Notes: a model not told the origin generated them from the letters alone. A DNA stretch of 64,000 nt from Synechococcus sp. AG-679-D13 (GCA_003210735.1 QCUM01000004.1:1-64000); one strand, 5' to 3'; positions 8,444 to 17,831 are shown, counted from the first letter of the stretch. Numbers and translations are program-made.

Positions 8444-8769
8444 GCCGATGGCCCGCTGATTCGTTGCATCCACAAGCCACCGCACACCAGCAGGAAACCA
8501 AGTCCGACAGCAACCAATGGAATCGTCCGCTGGGACCAGCTCCCGGGCAGATCGCGGCGGTGATTCAACCAATCCTTTCGACGACAACTGCTGCAGAGCA
8601 TCGGAGCATCACCGCCCCCCTTGACTTTGAAGCCGATCCGACCGGGTAGCTCGATGAGAGCACCACAGGTGTCGCACTTGAGTGAGAACAGGCTCATGAA
8701 TGCTTCGTCCCCCATCTCCAACGTGCTCGTCATCCTCTCCTGATTTTCAAACCAAGCGTCTCGATCCAT
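8404..8769 (-). CDS. Zinc-ribbon-like membrane protein, 121 aa
   Basis: Two Cys pairs, CDTCG (about residue 32) and CSSCRR (about 59), form a probable zinc ribbon. A single transmembrane helix follows (IPLVAVGLGFLLVCGG, about residues 83-100) and then a Ser/Pro-rich tail. Cytosolic or thylakoid-surface anchoring is likely. A later start at Met25 (MSLFSLKCD) is also plausible. The 3' end overlaps mscS by 40 bp, tail to tail. Function unknown. Confidence 0.6.
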   Translation of the reverse strand: MDRDAWFENQERMTSTLEMGDEAFMSLFSLKCDTCGALIELPGRIGFKVKGGGDAPMLCSSCRRKDWLNHRRDLPGSWSQRTIPLVAVGLGFLLVCGGLWMQRISGPSAQESLPASESPSR

Positions 8770-8809
8770 GAGCTGAAATCGGTCTGGCAGGATCTGATCA
8801 GCCCTGCTG

Positions 8810-9070
8810 GTGACCGTGCCGCGTTTTCAAGCCCGCGTCCTCGTGCGCCTGCGCCCCTCCGTGCTTGATCCCGCTGGTGAGGCGGCCCGAGGTGCTGCAG
8901 CCCGTTTAGGGGTGGAGGGCATCAGCAAACTGCGAATCGGCAAAGCCGTTGAATTGGAAATCGAGGCTGCCGATGCGGCGGAGGCCAGAAGCCGGGTCGA
9001 ACTGCTCAGCGATCGCTTGTTCGCCAATCCAGTGATCGAGGACTGGTCTCTTGAATTGCTGGACTCATGA
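8810..9070 (+). CDS. purS: Phosphoribosylformylglycinamidine synthase subunit PurS
   Basis: An 86-residue protein of exactly PurS size, with characteristic segments [16 protein letters not shown] at the N-terminus, LRIGKAVEL in the middle and [14 protein letters not shown] at the end. PurS bridges PurL and PurQ in the FGAM synthase complex, step 4 of purine synthesis. The start is GTG at 8810. Its stop overlaps the purQ start by 4 bp (ATGA), so the two are translationally coupled; purL is not in the window. Confidence 0.95.
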   Translation: MTVPRFQARVLVRLRPSVLDPAGEAARGAAARLGVEGISKLRIGKAVELEIEAADAAEARSRVELLSDRLFANPVIEDWSLELLDS

Positions 9071-9720
9071 GCATTGGTGTCATCGTCTTTCCCGGCTCCA
9101 ATTGCGATCGGGATGTGCTTTGGGCCACCCAGGGATGCCTAGGGCTTCCCACGCGCCGGATCTGGCATGAGGAAACCGATCTGAGCGGTTTAGACGCCGT
9201 CGTGTTGCCTGGAGGCTTCAGCTATGGCGACTATCTCCGCTGCGGCGCCATCGCCCGCTTCGCACCAGCTCTCCGCTCCCTGGTTGAGTTCACTGCAGAG
9301 GGAGGTCGGGTTCTGGGCATTTGCAACGGTTTTCAGGTGCTCACGGAACTGGGACTACTTCCTGGGGCTCTCACCCGCAACCGCGATCTGCATTTCATCT
9401 GTGAAGACGTGAATCTGACGGTGGTCAGCGCCCGTACCACCTGGTTGCAGAACTACAGCGCCAAGGGGCATCTGACCTTGCCGATCGCCCACGGGGAAGG
9501 CCGGTATCAATGCAGCGAAGACACTCTCAAGCAATTGCAGGACGACGATGCCATTGCCCTCCGTTACGGGAACAACCCCAACGGCTCAGTCGATGACATC
9601 GCCGGTATCACCAACCCCAAAGGCAATGTTCTTGGGCTGATGCCCCATCCGGAGCGGGCCTGCGATCCAGCGACCGGAGGCGTTGAAGGACGCGCCATGC
9701 TGCAGGCGCTGCTGAATTGA
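9067..9720 (+). CDS. purQ: Phosphoribosylformylglycinamidine synthase glutaminase subunit PurQ
   Basis: A 217-residue class I glutamine amidotransferase. The N-terminus [11 protein letters not shown] and the nucleophile loop [12 protein letters not shown] (Cys86) are intact, as is the His-Glu pair in MPHPERA near the C-terminus. It supplies ammonia to PurL in FGAM synthase and acts in the cytosol. It is coupled to purS by a 4-bp overlap; the LD-carboxypeptidase gene begins 4 bp after its stop, so a four-gene transcript purS-purQ-ldc-ggt is likely. Confidence 0.97.
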   Translation: MSIGVIVFPGSNCDRDVLWATQGCLGLPTRRIWHEETDLSGLDAVVLPGGFSYGDYLRCGAIARFAPALRSLVEFTAEGGRVLGICNGFQVLTELGLLPGALTRNRDLHFICEDVNLTVVSARTTWLQNYSAKGHLTLPIAHGEGRYQCSEDTLKQLQDDDAIALRYGNNPNGSVDDIAGITNPKGNVLGLMPHPERACDPATGGVEGRAMLQALLN

Positions 9721-9724
9721 ACCG

Positions 9725-10678
9725 ATGCTCCATCGCCGCAAGCTGCTGATTTCAGGAGCAGCAGCGGCTTTGACGCCTCTTCTGAACAGAAGGGCGCTGG
9801 CAGCAGCACCTCCCCTGGCGCCGCTGAGACCAGGGTCCCGCATCCGAGCGGTGAATCCAGGCACCTGGATCGAACCGGAGCGCGACCTCGCCCCCTTGAT
9901 CGCCCGCTGTGCAGCTGAGGGCTGGCGGCTTGAGATTCCAGACAGCGTGATGCAGCAGTGGCGTTACTTCTCAGCCACAGACCTCAACCGGGCCGCCGAT
10001 CTCACGACGGCCTGGCGCGATCCCACCGTGGATGCTGTGTTCTACCTCGGTGGAGGCTGGGGCAGTGCCCGGGTGTTGGAGGCGGGGTTCCGCTTCCCAG
10101 CGCGGTCCAAATGGACGCTCGGCTTCTCCGACAGCAGCTCACTGTTGCTGGCCCAGTGGGCGGCAGGACGTCCTGGGGCGGTGCATGGCTCCTTGGGGGG
10201 GTCCGATGAGCATTGGCAGCGCACTGTGAATCTGCTCACAGGCCAACCGGTGATGCCACTGCAAGGAAAGGGGCTGCACCCGGGCATCGGTCGCGGACCG
10301 CTGATCGTGACCAACCTCACCGTGGCAACGCACCTGATCGGCACGCCCTGGCTGCCGTCCCTCAAAGGAGCGGTTCTGGTTATCGAAGATGTAGGCGAAG
10401 CCCCTTATCGAATCGACCGGATGCTCACCCAGTGGCGCAGTGCTGGCCTGCTGCAGCAACTGGCGGGGGTGGCCTGCGGGCGTTTCAGCTGGGCGGAGGA
10501 CGACATCCTTCCAGGGGATTTCAGCATGGAGGAGATCCTGGAAGAGCGCCTGGGAGATCTGGGCATTCCCTTGGTTCTGAACCTGCCCCTCGGCCACGGA
10601 CACCCCAACAATGCACTGCCACTTGGTGCCATGGCGCAACTGGACGGCCGCCGGGGCAACCTCAGCCTGATCCGATGA
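9725..10678 (+). CDS. ldcA: LD-carboxypeptidase, peptidase family S66
   Basis: A 317-residue member of the MccF/LdcA family. The N-terminus has a twin-arginine-like or Sec signal (HRRKLLISGAAAALTPLL, then an Ala-rich region), suggesting export. The core shows VNPGTWIEPERD, the nucleophile region GFSDSSSLLLAQW, and the late GHGHPNNALPLG segment with the catalytic His. It should remove the terminal D-Ala from murein tetrapeptides in peptidoglycan recycling. It sits 4 bp after purQ and overlaps ggt by 4 bp. The annotation of substrate is by family. Confidence 0.85.
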   Translation: MLHRRKLLISGAAAALTPLLNRRALAAAPPLAPLRPGSRIRAVNPGTWIEPERDLAPLIARCAAEGWRLEIPDSVMQQWRYFSATDLNRAADLTTAWRDPTVDAVFYLGGGWGSARVLEAGFRFPARSKWTLGFSDSSSLLLAQWAAGRPGAVHGSLGGSDEHWQRTVNLLTGQPVMPLQGKGLHPGIGRGPLIVTNLTVATHLIGTPWLPSLKGAVLVIEDVGEAPYRIDRMLTQWRSAGLLQQLAGVACGRFSWAEDDILPGDFSMEEILEERLGDLGIPLVLNLPLGHGHPNNALPLGAMAQLDGRRGNLSLIR

Positions 10679-12429
10679 TCCGCGCCCTTCTGCTGATCCT
10701 TGGCCTCTGGGGTGGCATGGCAACGGCCCGGCCGGTTCCTGTGAGCCGCCAAGACCCCGAAGCCCCCTCAAGTTCGGCCAAGCCGGTTTCGACTGCTTCT
10801 GGATCTGCCGTGGTGGTGACGGCCCATCCGCATGCCAGCGCTGCAGCACTGGCGGCTCTTCAGGCGGGTGGTCATGCCATGGATGCTCTCGTTGCCGCTC
10901 AGTCGGTCCTGACGGTGGTGGAGCCGCAGAGTTCCGGCCTTGGCGGTGGCGGATTCCTGCTGCACTGGAACGCCCAGCTGGGGCAGTTGGAGCTGCTCGA
11001 CGGCCGTGAAACGGCACCGCAAAGCAGTCGCCCCAGCGATTTTCTGGATGCTGAAGGGGAAGCACTGCCCTGGCTTCAGGCCACCAGCAGCCTGCAGGCC
11101 ATCGGCATTCCTGGAACGGTGGCTCTGCTCTGGGAGGCTCACCAGCAACACGGGCGACGGCCTTGGTCCGACCTGCTGGATCACGCCATCACACTGGCCC
11201 GCGATGGCTTCGAGCCCAGCCCTCGACTGCTTCGATCCATCGCCCTGGCACAGCGACTCGGGGTCGATCACAACCTGGCCTTTCAGAAGCTGTATCTACC
11301 GGACGGTGCAGCCATCCGGCCCGGGACACGGCTTCGCAACCCAGCCCTGGCCCGCACCCTGGAGCGGCTCGCCAACCACGGAGGCCTGGACTTCTACCGA
11401 GGGAAACTGGCGGATCAGATCCTGCGAGAGCTTTCAGCACTCAACCGTGACCAGCCTCGCTTCCGAGGCTGGTCAGCGACCGATCTGGCGTCATACAGAG
11501 TGATCAGGCGGCAGCCGCTGTGCAGCCGATGGCGGGACCAGCTTCTCTGCTCCGTTTCAGCGCCCAGCAGCGGTGGACTGGCGGTTCAGCAAAGCCTGGC
11601 GCTGTGGGATGCGCTCAGCGGAGGGGACAGGATCACCCAGCCATCCGGGTGGCAACGTCTGGCCCAGGCACTGGCCTGGGCCGATGCGGATCGTCTGTAT
11701 TGGGTTCGTGATCCGCTCGATGGCACCCCCTGGGTTTCGGCATTGCTGGATCCGGCATACATCTCCGAGCGCGCGCGGCTGATGAAGAGCGATCTCTCCT
11801 TGCGGGCCGCTCCTGGCCTTCCCCCCGGACAATCCAGCTATCCATTTGCCAGGCCGGCCAACGGACGCGAAGACGGCACCAGTCAGATCACCATCGTGGA
11901 TCGTGATGGCAACCTGGTTAGCTACACCGCATCGGTGGAGACCGTGTTTGGCAGCCGGCATCTGGTGGCCGGCATGGTGATGAACAATCAGCTCACCGAC
12001 TTCTCCTTCCGTCCCAGCATCGGAGGAGAGCCGTTGGCCAACCAACGTCGACCGGGACGACGACCCATGTCATCGATGGCTCCGACCATCGTGTTTCACG
12101 ACGGGCGGCCTGTGCTGGCAACGGGCAGCCCTGGAGGTCGAAGGATCCCCCACTTTCTGAGCCGAACGCTGCTGGCCTCACTGGTCTGGAAGGAGCCCCC
12201 CCACCGAGCCGTTGCTTTACCCCACGTCTCGGTGAGCGATGGTGCATTGGTGCTGGAACAGGAGGCGCCTCTCCCCTGGCCAGTGTCACCTGAGCGACTG
12301 GCGATCAAAGGGCAGAGCGTGCGGTTTCAACGCTTCGGCAGCGGCACAGCCCTGCTGCAACGGATCAACGGCCGCTGGCATGGCGCAGCAGACCCTCGGC
12401 GCGAGGGCAAGGCAATGGCCCTCCCCTGA
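10675..12429 (+). CDS. ggt: Gamma-glutamyltranspeptidase
   Basis: Starting at ATG 10675 (MIRALLLILGLWGG) the protein is 584 residues with a clear signal peptide, so it is periplasmic. A much longer in-frame opening upstream runs through the preceding gene and is not coding. The large-subunit motif SSGLGGGGFLLHW is followed by the autoprocessing threonine in EDGTSQITIVD (Thr402), which becomes the small-subunit nucleophile. Downstream motifs MNNQL and RRPMSSMAPT are present. It transfers or hydrolyses gamma-glutamyl groups, e.g. from glutathione. It overlaps the LD-carboxypeptidase stop by 4 bp. Confidence 0.92.
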   Translation: MIRALLLILGLWGGMATARPVPVSRQDPEAPSSSAKPVSTASGSAVVVTAHPHASAAALAALQAGGHAMDALVAAQSVLTVVEPQSSGLGGGGFLLHWNAQLGQLELLDGRETAPQSSRPSDFLDAEGEALPWLQATSSLQAIGIPGTVALLWEAHQQHGRRPWSDLLDHAITLARDGFEPSPRLLRSIALAQRLGVDHNLAFQKLYLPDGAAIRPGTRLRNPALARTLERLANHGGLDFYRGKLADQILRELSALNRDQPRFRGWSATDLASYRVIRRQPLCSRWRDQLLCSVSAPSSGGLAVQQSLALWDALSGGDRITQPSGWQRLAQALAWADADRLYWVRDPLDGTPWVSALLDPAYISERARLMKSDLSLRAAPGLPPGQSSYPFARPANGREDGTSQITIVDRDGNLVSYTASVETVFGSRHLVAGMVMNNQLTDFSFRPSIGGEPLANQRRPGRRPMSSMAPTIVFHDGRPVLATGSPGGRRIPHFLSRTLLASLVWKEPPHRAVALPHVSVSDGALVLEQEAPLPWPVSPERLAIKGQSVRFQRFGSGTALLQRINGRWHGAADPRREGKAMALP

Positions 12430-12458
12430 GTTGGTCTCCTGCGGTTGTCCTGAGGCAG

Positions 12459-12480
12459 AAAAAAAGGGGCCAAAGGCCCC
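12459..12480 (-). terminator. Intrinsic terminator for the class II aldolase gene
   Basis: A perfect stem GGGGCC/GGCCCC with an AAA (TTT on the minus strand) loop is followed, reading the minus strand, by seven T residues. It lies about 55 bp past the aldolase stop codon. Convergent ggt ends 30 bp away, so the same hairpin could also affect ggt transcripts, but the T-tract favours the minus strand. Confidence 0.85.
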
Positions 12481-12481
12481 T

Positions 12482-12526
12482 GTGGATTGGTTGAAAGTGG
12501 ATTGTTTGAAAGTGGATTGGTTGAAA
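12482..12526. repeat. 15-bp tandem repeat, three units
   Basis: GTGGATTGGTTGAAA occurs at 12482-12496, GTGGATTGTTTGAAA at 12497-12511, and GTGGATTGGTTGAAA at 12512-12526, with a single mismatch. The array lies in the 3' untranslated region of the class II aldolase transcript, between its stop codon and the terminator. Confidence 0.95.
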
Positions 12527-12533
12527 CCTGCTG

Positions 12534-13643
12534 TCAGACAGCAACGGCAGCCTTGGTATTCGGGGCAGCCTTGGTATTCAGGGCAGCCTTGGTATTCAGC
12601 ACACCCTTGGCGTAGAGACCGGCGTAGTGGGTGATGCTCTGCTGCTTGATCTTGCTGGCGTTGCCAGCCGCCCAGAACTGCTGATAGCGATCGAGGCAGA
12701 CCTGCTTCATGTACTTGCGGGCCGGCTTGTTGAAGTGGCGTGGATCAAAGTTGGCTGGGTCAGCCATGGCTGCTTCGCGCACCGCGGCAGTGAAGGCGAG
12801 TCGATTGTCGGTATCGATATTCACCTTGCGAACACCGTTGCGAATCCCTTCCTGGATCTCTTCCACGGGCACGCCGTAGGTCTCGGGGATTGCACCACCA
12901 TGCTTGTTGATCATCTCCAGCCACTCCTGGGGAACGGAGGAGGAACCATGCATCACCAGGTGGGTGTTGGGGATGGCTTTGTGGATCTCGGCAATACGGC
13001 TGATGGCCAGAACCTCACCGGTGGGCTTGCGGGTGAACTTGTAGGCGCCGTGGCTGGTTCCGATAGCGATCGCCAACGCGTCGCATTTGGTTTTGGTGAC
13101 GAAATCAGCGGCCTCAGCCGGATCGGTGAGGAGCATGTCCATTGACAGCTCACCTTCGAAACCATGGCCGTCCTCGGCCTCACCTTTGCCGGTCTCAAGT
13201 GAACCGAGGCAACCCAGTTCACCTTCAACGCTCACACCAACGGAGTGGGCGAAATCAACAACCTGTTTGGTGACGTTGACGTTGTACTCGTAACTGGCAG
13301 GGGTCTTGGCGTCGGCCTCGAGGGAGCCGTCCATCATCACGGAGGTGAAACCGTTGATGGCTGCTGAATAACAGGTATCCGGTGCATTGCCGTGGTCCTG
13401 ATGCATCACCACGGGGATATGCGGATACGTTTCCGTCGCCGCGAGAATCAAGTGGCGAAGAAAGATCTCACCGGCATAGCTGCGTGCTCCACGAGAGGCC
13501 TGCAGAATCACCGGGCTGTCGGTCTCGTCAGCCGCTTCCATGATGGCCTGCACCTGCTCAAGGTTGTTCACGTTGAAAGCAGGAATGCCATAGCCGTTTT
13601 CAGCGGCATGGTCGAGCAAAAGCCGAAGCGGAACGAGCGCCAT
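12534..13643 (-). CDS. fbaA: Class II fructose-bisphosphate aldolase
   Basis: Starting at Met 13643 ([13 protein letters not shown]) the protein is 369 residues; an upstream extension of 16 codons is less likely. Zinc-binding and active-site motifs of the CBP/FbaA group are present: [16 protein letters not shown] with the catalytic Glu, [11 protein letters not shown] and MHGSSSVPQ. It catalyses reversible cleavage of fructose-1,6-bisphosphate, and in cyanobacteria also sedoheptulose-1,7-bisphosphate formation, in the Calvin cycle. The C-terminus is odd: an in-frame 18-bp repeat gives three LNTKAA-like units. A class I aldolase lies immediately upstream on the same strand. Confidence 0.95.
   Translation of the reverse strand: MALVPLRLLLDHAAENGYGIPAFNVNNLEQVQAIMEAADETDSPVILQASRGARSYAGEIFLRHLILAATETYPHIPVVMHQDHGNAPDTCYSAAINGFTSVMMDGSLEADAKTPASYEYNVNVTKQVVDFAHSVGVSVEGELGCLGSLETGKGEAEDGHGFEGELSMDMLLTDPAEAADFVTKTKCDALAIAIGTSHGAYKFTRKPTGEVLAISRIAEIHKAIPNTHLVMHGSSSVPQEWLEMINKHGGAIPETYGVPVEEIQEGIRNGVRKVNIDTDNRLAFTAAVREAAMADPANFDPRHFNKPARKYMKQVCLDRYQQFWAAGNASKIKQQSITHYAGLYAKGVLNTKAALNTKAAPNTKAAVAV
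12547..12600. repeat. 18-bp in-frame tandem repeat at the aldolase 3' end, three units
   Basis: Units at 12547-12564, 12565-12582 and 12583-12600 share GCAGCCTTGGTATTC and differ only in the last three bases. Read on the minus strand they encode successive six-residue units of the form L/P-N-T-K-A-A at the very C-terminus of the class II aldolase. Confidence 0.95.
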
Positions 13644-13725
13644 AGGAAAAGTCCGATATAGAACCTGGACGGATGAGACTCCGTCGGGCAAAGACTTTAC
13701 CTATTTGTGTTTAATTTGTCACCAA

Positions 13726-13749
13726 GCCCTGTCGCTCTCGCGACAAGGC
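13726..13749 (-). terminator. Hairpin downstream of the class I aldolase, possible terminator
   Basis: GCCCTGTCGC and GCGACAAGGC flank a TCTC loop, making a 10-bp stem with one mismatch, 15 bp after the class I aldolase stop codon. No strong T-tract follows on the minus strand, so it may be a weak terminator, an attenuator or a transcript-end stabiliser. Confidence 0.45.
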
Positions 13750-13764
13750 CCGGTTAAAACGAAA

Positions 13765-14832
13765 TCAGTAGGTGTATCCAGCAACGAACAGCTGCTCATC
13801 GGATGAGGGCTGGGAGCCAGGCACGTACTGACCGAGTGAGGCTTCCGAATTGGCCTGAGCTCTTGCGAGGAGAGCTTTCTGGCCAGCCTCTGTGTTGGAA
13901 CCAGCCCAGCCCTTGAGGCATGAGTGCTGCAGAGCACGGCCATAGGAGAACCCGAGGTTCCACTTGGCTTTGCGCTCGATGCTGTTCATGTGGTTGAGGT
14001 ACACCGAGGCGGCTTCCTCGCTCAGGCCACCGGAGAGGAACACGATGCCAGGAACGCTGGCGGGAACGCTGCGCTCGAGAGTTCTCACCGTCATGGCTGC
14101 AACTTTGGCGGGGTCGGCCTTGTCGGCACAATCAGCGCCTTGAACAGTCATCGAAGGCTTCAACAGGGTGCCTTCAAGCAGAACACCGTTGGCATGGCAA
14201 GCGTGATACACCTCTTGAATCACATGCTCCTGAATACGAGCTGTGGTTTCGATGCTGTGGTTGCCATCCATCAGAATTTCGGGCTCCACGATGGGCACCA
14301 GGCCTGATTCCTGAACCGAACGTGCATAACGGGCCAGACCCCAGGCATTTTCGCGAATTGAAAGCGCAGAGGGGCTGCCGTCAGAAGTGATTTGCAGAAC
14401 AGCGCGCCACTTAGCGAAGCGTGCGCCCTGGGCGTAGTAATCGGCAGCGCGCTCAACCAATCCGTCCAGGCCGGTGCAGAGTGTTTCAACGGCATTGGCA
14501 CCACCAAGGGGCCTCAGGCCCTTGTCAACCTTGATGCCGGGAATGACGCCGAGCTTGCCAAGCTTGGTGACCATCGACTCACCGTCGGCATGGTTCTGAA
14601 ACAGGGTCTCCTCATAAAGGATGGCGCCACTGATGAAGTCACCTAAACCTGCTGCAGTGAACAGCATTCCTCTATAGGCTTGACGATTGGCTTCAGTGTT
14701 TTCAACGCCAATGGAACCAAGGCGCTTGCCAATGGTCTTGGTTGATTCATCAACAGCGAGAATCCCTTTTCCAGGGGCCGCAAGAGCCTTCGCTGTAGCG
14801 ATCAATTCTGAGCTGTAATCCGCCAAGGCCAT
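13765..14832 (-). CDS. Class I fructose-bisphosphate aldolase
   Basis: A 355-residue aldolase of the eukaryote-like class I family. Family motifs are GKGILAVDEST near residue 22, KVDKGLRPLGG near 101, and LEGTLLKPSM, which holds the Schiff-base lysine (Lys225). GIVFLSGGLSEE binds the phosphate. The C-terminal VAGYTY ends in tyrosine, as in eukaryotic enzymes. It performs the same FBP cleavage as the class II enzyme 120 bp downstream but without a metal. The two genes share a strand with a hairpin between them, so separate regulation is possible. Confidence 0.95.
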   Translation of the reverse strand: MALADYSSELIATAKALAAPGKGILAVDESTKTIGKRLGSIGVENTEANRQAYRGMLFTAAGLGDFISGAILYEETLFQNHADGESMVTKLGKLGVIPGIKVDKGLRPLGGANAVETLCTGLDGLVERAADYYAQGARFAKWRAVLQITSDGSPSALSIRENAWGLARYARSVQESGLVPIVEPEILMDGNHSIETTARIQEHVIQEVYHACHANGVLLEGTLLKPSMTVQGADCADKADPAKVAAMTVRTLERSVPASVPGIVFLSGGLSEEAASVYLNHMNSIERKAKWNLGFSYGRALQHSCLKGWAGSNTEAGQKALLARAQANSEASLGQYVPGSQPSSDEQLFVAGYTY

Positions 14833-14942
14833 TTTAAAGATTAAGAGAAAGGCAATTCTTCAACCCAAGCCGACGAACCGAGGCACTTTAGTTACAAGCA
14901 AAACGCATAATTAGAACAAAAGCGTTGCATCATTTGCTGCAA

Positions 14943-16022
14943 TCAAGCGTGAGCAAGTGGCCCTTCGGTCTGATCGCATGCATTACGGCTCTGCACGCCT
15001 TCAGCAAGGCCGGGAATCATCGGTCTGCCGCTGCGGATGCCTTGAGCCCACCACCCCAGCACTCTGGCAACAGGCGCGATCCGACCATCACTCCAGGTTT
15101 GATCAAAAGCGAGATCGTCATCCGCAGGTACCGATCGGAAGCTCTCACCTAAAGCAGCATGCTGAAGTTCAAAGCCATGGACATAGTCCTTCTGATTGCT
15201 GCTGCTGAGCATCAGGGAACCATCCGAACCCGTGATATCCAGGCAAAAACCTCGACCATTTCGCGAAACCGAACTGAGACAGACCTGGGCAGGCACGGGC
15301 AGCTCAGGTCGGCCCTGCCACTGCAGGCTGGCCTGAACCAAAGACACATCGGACGCATCGACAGGGGCCAAGCCACCGTCGGGATGGGGCCGCTGCTGAA
15401 TCGACACGCTGTTCAAGGCTTGAACTGACGCCACGGGCCCAATCAACCAGGCGAGCATGTCGAAGGCATGGGTTCCAAGGGCACCGATCACACCACCCCC
15501 CTGATCCGCCTGGGAATACCAGTTCCAACCCCGCTCTGGATCAGAGCGACTGCCCATCAGCCAGTCGAGTTTCACCAGCCAGGGGGTACCGACGGCCCCT
15601 GCTCTGAGCAGGCGATCAGCCTGCATGAACAGAGGGACTGCCCTGTATTCGTAATCCACACCCACCGAGAGGCCTCTGGCAATTGCCAGCCGTTGCAACT
15701 CCCTGGCCTGATCGGCATGCAAGGCGATCGGCTTCTCCAGCAGCAGATGTTTGCCGGCTTCCAGAGCACGGCGAGCCAACTCAAACCTTGGTGCCGGGGG
15801 GGTCGCAATCACCACAGCCTCCACAGCCGGGTCAGCCAGCAGAGCGTCCCAGTCGACATAACCGGCGAGACCGTGAGCTGAGCAGGCCTCATCCAACCGC
15901 TCGCGGCGAGGATGCCACAACGCAACGCTGCGCAGATCCGAGTTTGCCTTCACAGCCTGAAGGTGAACCTTCTCGCCGAAACCAAGTCCGGCGATGGCCA
16001 CACCAATCGGTTGAACACTCAT
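14943..16022 (-). CDS. Gfo/Idh/MocA-family oxidoreductase
   Basis: The ATG at 16022 (MSVQPIGVAIAGLGFGEKVH) gives 359 residues; a longer start would overlap the upstream gene. The N-terminal Rossmann fold has GLGFG. The family signature EKPIALHADQA (about residue 95) follows, and the C-terminal substrate domain includes DYEYR and GTHAFDML. It likely oxidises or reduces a sugar or related polyol with NAD(P); substrate unknown. It follows the 123-aa secreted-protein gene by a single base gap, indicating an operon with accD. Confidence 0.85.
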   Translation of the reverse strand: MSVQPIGVAIAGLGFGEKVHLQAVKANSDLRSVALWHPRRERLDEACSAHGLAGYVDWDALLADPAVEAVVIATPPAPRFELARRALEAGKHLLLEKPIALHADQARELQRLAIARGLSVGVDYEYRAVPLFMQADRLLRAGAVGTPWLVKLDWLMGSRSDPERGWNWYSQADQGGGVIGALGTHAFDMLAWLIGPVASVQALNSVSIQQRPHPDGGLAPVDASDVSLVQASLQWQGRPELPVPAQVCLSSVSRNGRGFCLDITGSDGSLMLSSSNQKDYVHGFELQHAALGESFRSVPADDDLAFDQTWSDGRIAPVARVLGWWAQGIRSGRPMIPGLAEGVQSRNACDQTEGPLAHA

Positions 16023-16023
16023 C

Positions 16024-16395
16024 TCAGCTGGCCAGTGGTTCGTTGCAGACGGCGTCAATCACGGAGCCGATCAACCCGTCTTCGCCGGCAGCCTCCCAGC
16101 TGGCGCCAAAGCGGGGGATGCCGTTCACCTGCTTGTCGCGGTAGAGCTGCTGAGCACAGTCGAGCTGCATCACATACAGCTCACCGGGAGCCTGCTCGCC
16201 CTCGGACGTTGGAGCGGGCGTGAACCGGCTCAGAACTGAGCGCAATCCCTGCCGATCCTCCCGGACGCTGCCTCGGTCCCACCACTGCTGTCCAGCCTCC
16301 GTCGCTGGAACCTCAATCCAGTCAACCTGTCCGGCCCAGACAGGCAGGACCCAGGTCAGAAGGCTCAGACCCAGCATCAACACAACCCTGATCAT
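16024..16395 (-). CDS. Secreted hypothetical protein, 123 aa
   Basis: A signal peptide is evident ([18 protein letters not shown], cleavage near residue 21), so the ~100-residue mature protein is periplasmic or lumenal. It has two cysteines ([10 protein letters not shown] and DAVCNEPL) that could form a disulphide, and several Trp. The tail motif IGSVIDAVC and central YVMQLDCAQ look conserved-protein-like, but I do not recognise the family. It overlaps accD by 4 bp and is probably co-transcribed with it. Confidence 0.65.
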   Translation of the reverse strand: MIRVVLMLGLSLLTWVLPVWAGQVDWIEVPATEAGQQWWDRGSVREDRQGLRSVLSRFTPAPTSEGEQAPGELYVMQLDCAQQLYRDKQVNGIPRFGASWEAAGEDGLIGSVIDAVCNEPLAS

Positions 16396-17273
16396 GCGCT
16401 GGCGAGCTCCATCGGCCTTGAGCCATGCAAACGCAACAGGCTGGCCAGGGTGACGCGCATCTGATTACGCGGAACGATGGTGTCAACAAAGCCCTTGTCC
16501 TGCAGATATTCAGCCGTCTGGAAGTCATCCGGCAGCTTTTCACGCAGGGTCTGTTCAATGACGCGACGCCCAGCGAAGCCAATCAACGCCTTGGGTTCCG
16601 CCAGGATCAGATCCCCCAACATGGCGAAGCTCGCCGTGACTCCCCCGGTGGTGGGATGCGTCAGCAGAGGCATGTAAAGCAACTCAGATTCCCTGTGGCG
16701 CTCCAGCGCACCGGAGATCTTGGCCATCTGCATCAAGCTGAGCATCCCCTCCTGCATGCGGGCACCACCGGACGCACAGACAATCAGCAGAGGCAAGCGT
16801 TTCTCCGTGGCCACCTCAATGAGTCGCGTGATCTTTTCCCCAACAACTGAGCCCATGGAGCCGCCCATGAAGCGGAAATCCATCACCGCCAGAGCCATCG
16901 ACAGACCCTCCACCCGGCAGAGGCCCGTCACAACACCATCGTTCAGACCAGTGGATGCCTGGCTTTCACGAAGACGATCGGCGTAGGCGCGGCGATCCTT
17001 GAAACCAAGGGGATCGGTGGGAGTGAGCTCCTCGTTCAGGGCTTCAAAACTGCCTGGATCGGCAATCACGGCAATGCGTTCGCTGCTGTTGATCCGGTGA
17101 TGGTGACTGCAGCCAGCGCAGACACTGGCGTTGGCCCTCAGGTCTTTGAGATAGACCACCAAGCCACATTCAGGGCATTTGCTCCAAAGGCCATCACCTT
17201 CATCAGGCTCCTGAATCACCTTGCCGGTGGACTGTTCCTTGCGGCGGTCCGCAAACCAGTCGAACAAACTCAT
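16392..17273 (-). CDS. accD: Acetyl-CoA carboxylase carboxyltransferase subunit beta
   Basis: Starting at ATG 17273 ([13 protein letters not shown]) gives 293 residues, the family's usual length; the 68-codon open extension upstream is rejected. A four-cysteine zinc ribbon is seen (CPECG ... CAGC, residues ~35-57). The crotonase-like core includes [11 protein letters not shown] and [18 protein letters not shown]. AccD with AccA transfers carboxyl from carboxybiotin to acetyl-CoA, the first step of fatty acid synthesis. It is followed by a 4-bp overlap with the secreted-protein gene. The region upstream is unusually long and gene-poor. Confidence 0.97.
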   Translation of the reverse strand: MSLFDWFADRRKEQSTGKVIQEPDEGDGLWSKCPECGLVVYLKDLRANASVCAGCSHHHRINSSERIAVIADPGSFEALNEELTPTDPLGFKDRRAYADRLRESQASTGLNDGVVTGLCRVEGLSMALAVMDFRFMGGSMGSVVGEKITRLIEVATEKRLPLLIVCASGGARMQEGMLSLMQMAKISGALERHRESELLYMPLLTHPTTGGVTASFAMLGDLILAEPKALIGFAGRRVIEQTLREKLPDDFQTAEYLQDKGFVDTIVPRNQMRVTLASLLRLHGSRPMELASA

Positions 17274-17665
17274 ACGGTTGCCGCTCGTTGGGAAAGTTTG
17301 GTTCTTGGGTGGCTCAGTGGTTTCTGAAGCAAAGCCGCCAAAAGGCCTCCTCACCTCAAATAAGAATCTCTTAATGGTACTTGCGTGGCCCGCCGGACGA
17401 TTCCCGGAAAACCCTTTGGTGCTTAGGGCGGGCAACCTGAATGGGGCCGCTTTCAGGCCTGAACACAGAGCGCCCAAAGCAGAGGGTTCAGGAGTGCATT
17501 CGACTCTGGTCAGCTTGCAGCCGATGGCTTCCAGAGGTCATCACCCGTGATGGACATCAATGTCTCTGGCTTTTACAAACGCTTTCACCGTTCCGTGAGA
17601 GAATGGAATTACGCGAATGGGCCGAGAGACCACGACGCGCGATCTAGATAAACGGACCAGACCAA

Positions 17666-17824
17666 ATGAACAGAAGAGTGATTCAACCCCTTCTTTGGGG
17701 GATCGATCAGCCCGTGAGAGTGCACGGTGACCAGCAAAACGTTGAAACCGGTTACGAGTCGGCCCAACGGAAACGTTTCCTGCGCTCCGAGGCAGAGGAC
17801 TCCGAGACAAGCGGAATCGTCTGA
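17666..17824 (+). CDS. Plausible small hypothetical protein, 52 aa
   Basis: From ATG 17666 the frame encodes 52 residues beginning MNRRVIQPLLWGIDQPVRV, followed by a charged stretch (SAQRKRFLRSEAED) and ending SGIV. A TAGATA-like -10 element lies shortly upstream, and a strong hairpin starts 8 bp after the stop codon, suggesting a compact transcription unit. The ribosome site is weak (GGA). It is soluble, with no membrane segment. The unit could alternatively be a regulatory RNA. Confidence 0.45.
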   Translation: MNRRVIQPLLWGIDQPVRVHGDQQNVETGYESAQRKRFLRSEAEDSETSGIV

Positions 17825-17831
17825 TCAAAAA

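Noticed and set aside
10213-10674. Long in-frame extension upstream of ggt
   Set aside because: It runs antiphase through the LD-carboxypeptidase gene with Arg/Gly/Pro-rich, shadow-like sequence. The signal peptide begins at ATG 10675, which overlaps the previous stop by 4 bp.
12239-12634. Plus-strand frame with VDWLK and QPWYSG repeats across the aldolase 3' end
   Set aside because: It only reflects the two tandem DNA repeats read antisense and overlaps ggt and the aldolase gene; no ribosome site or family.
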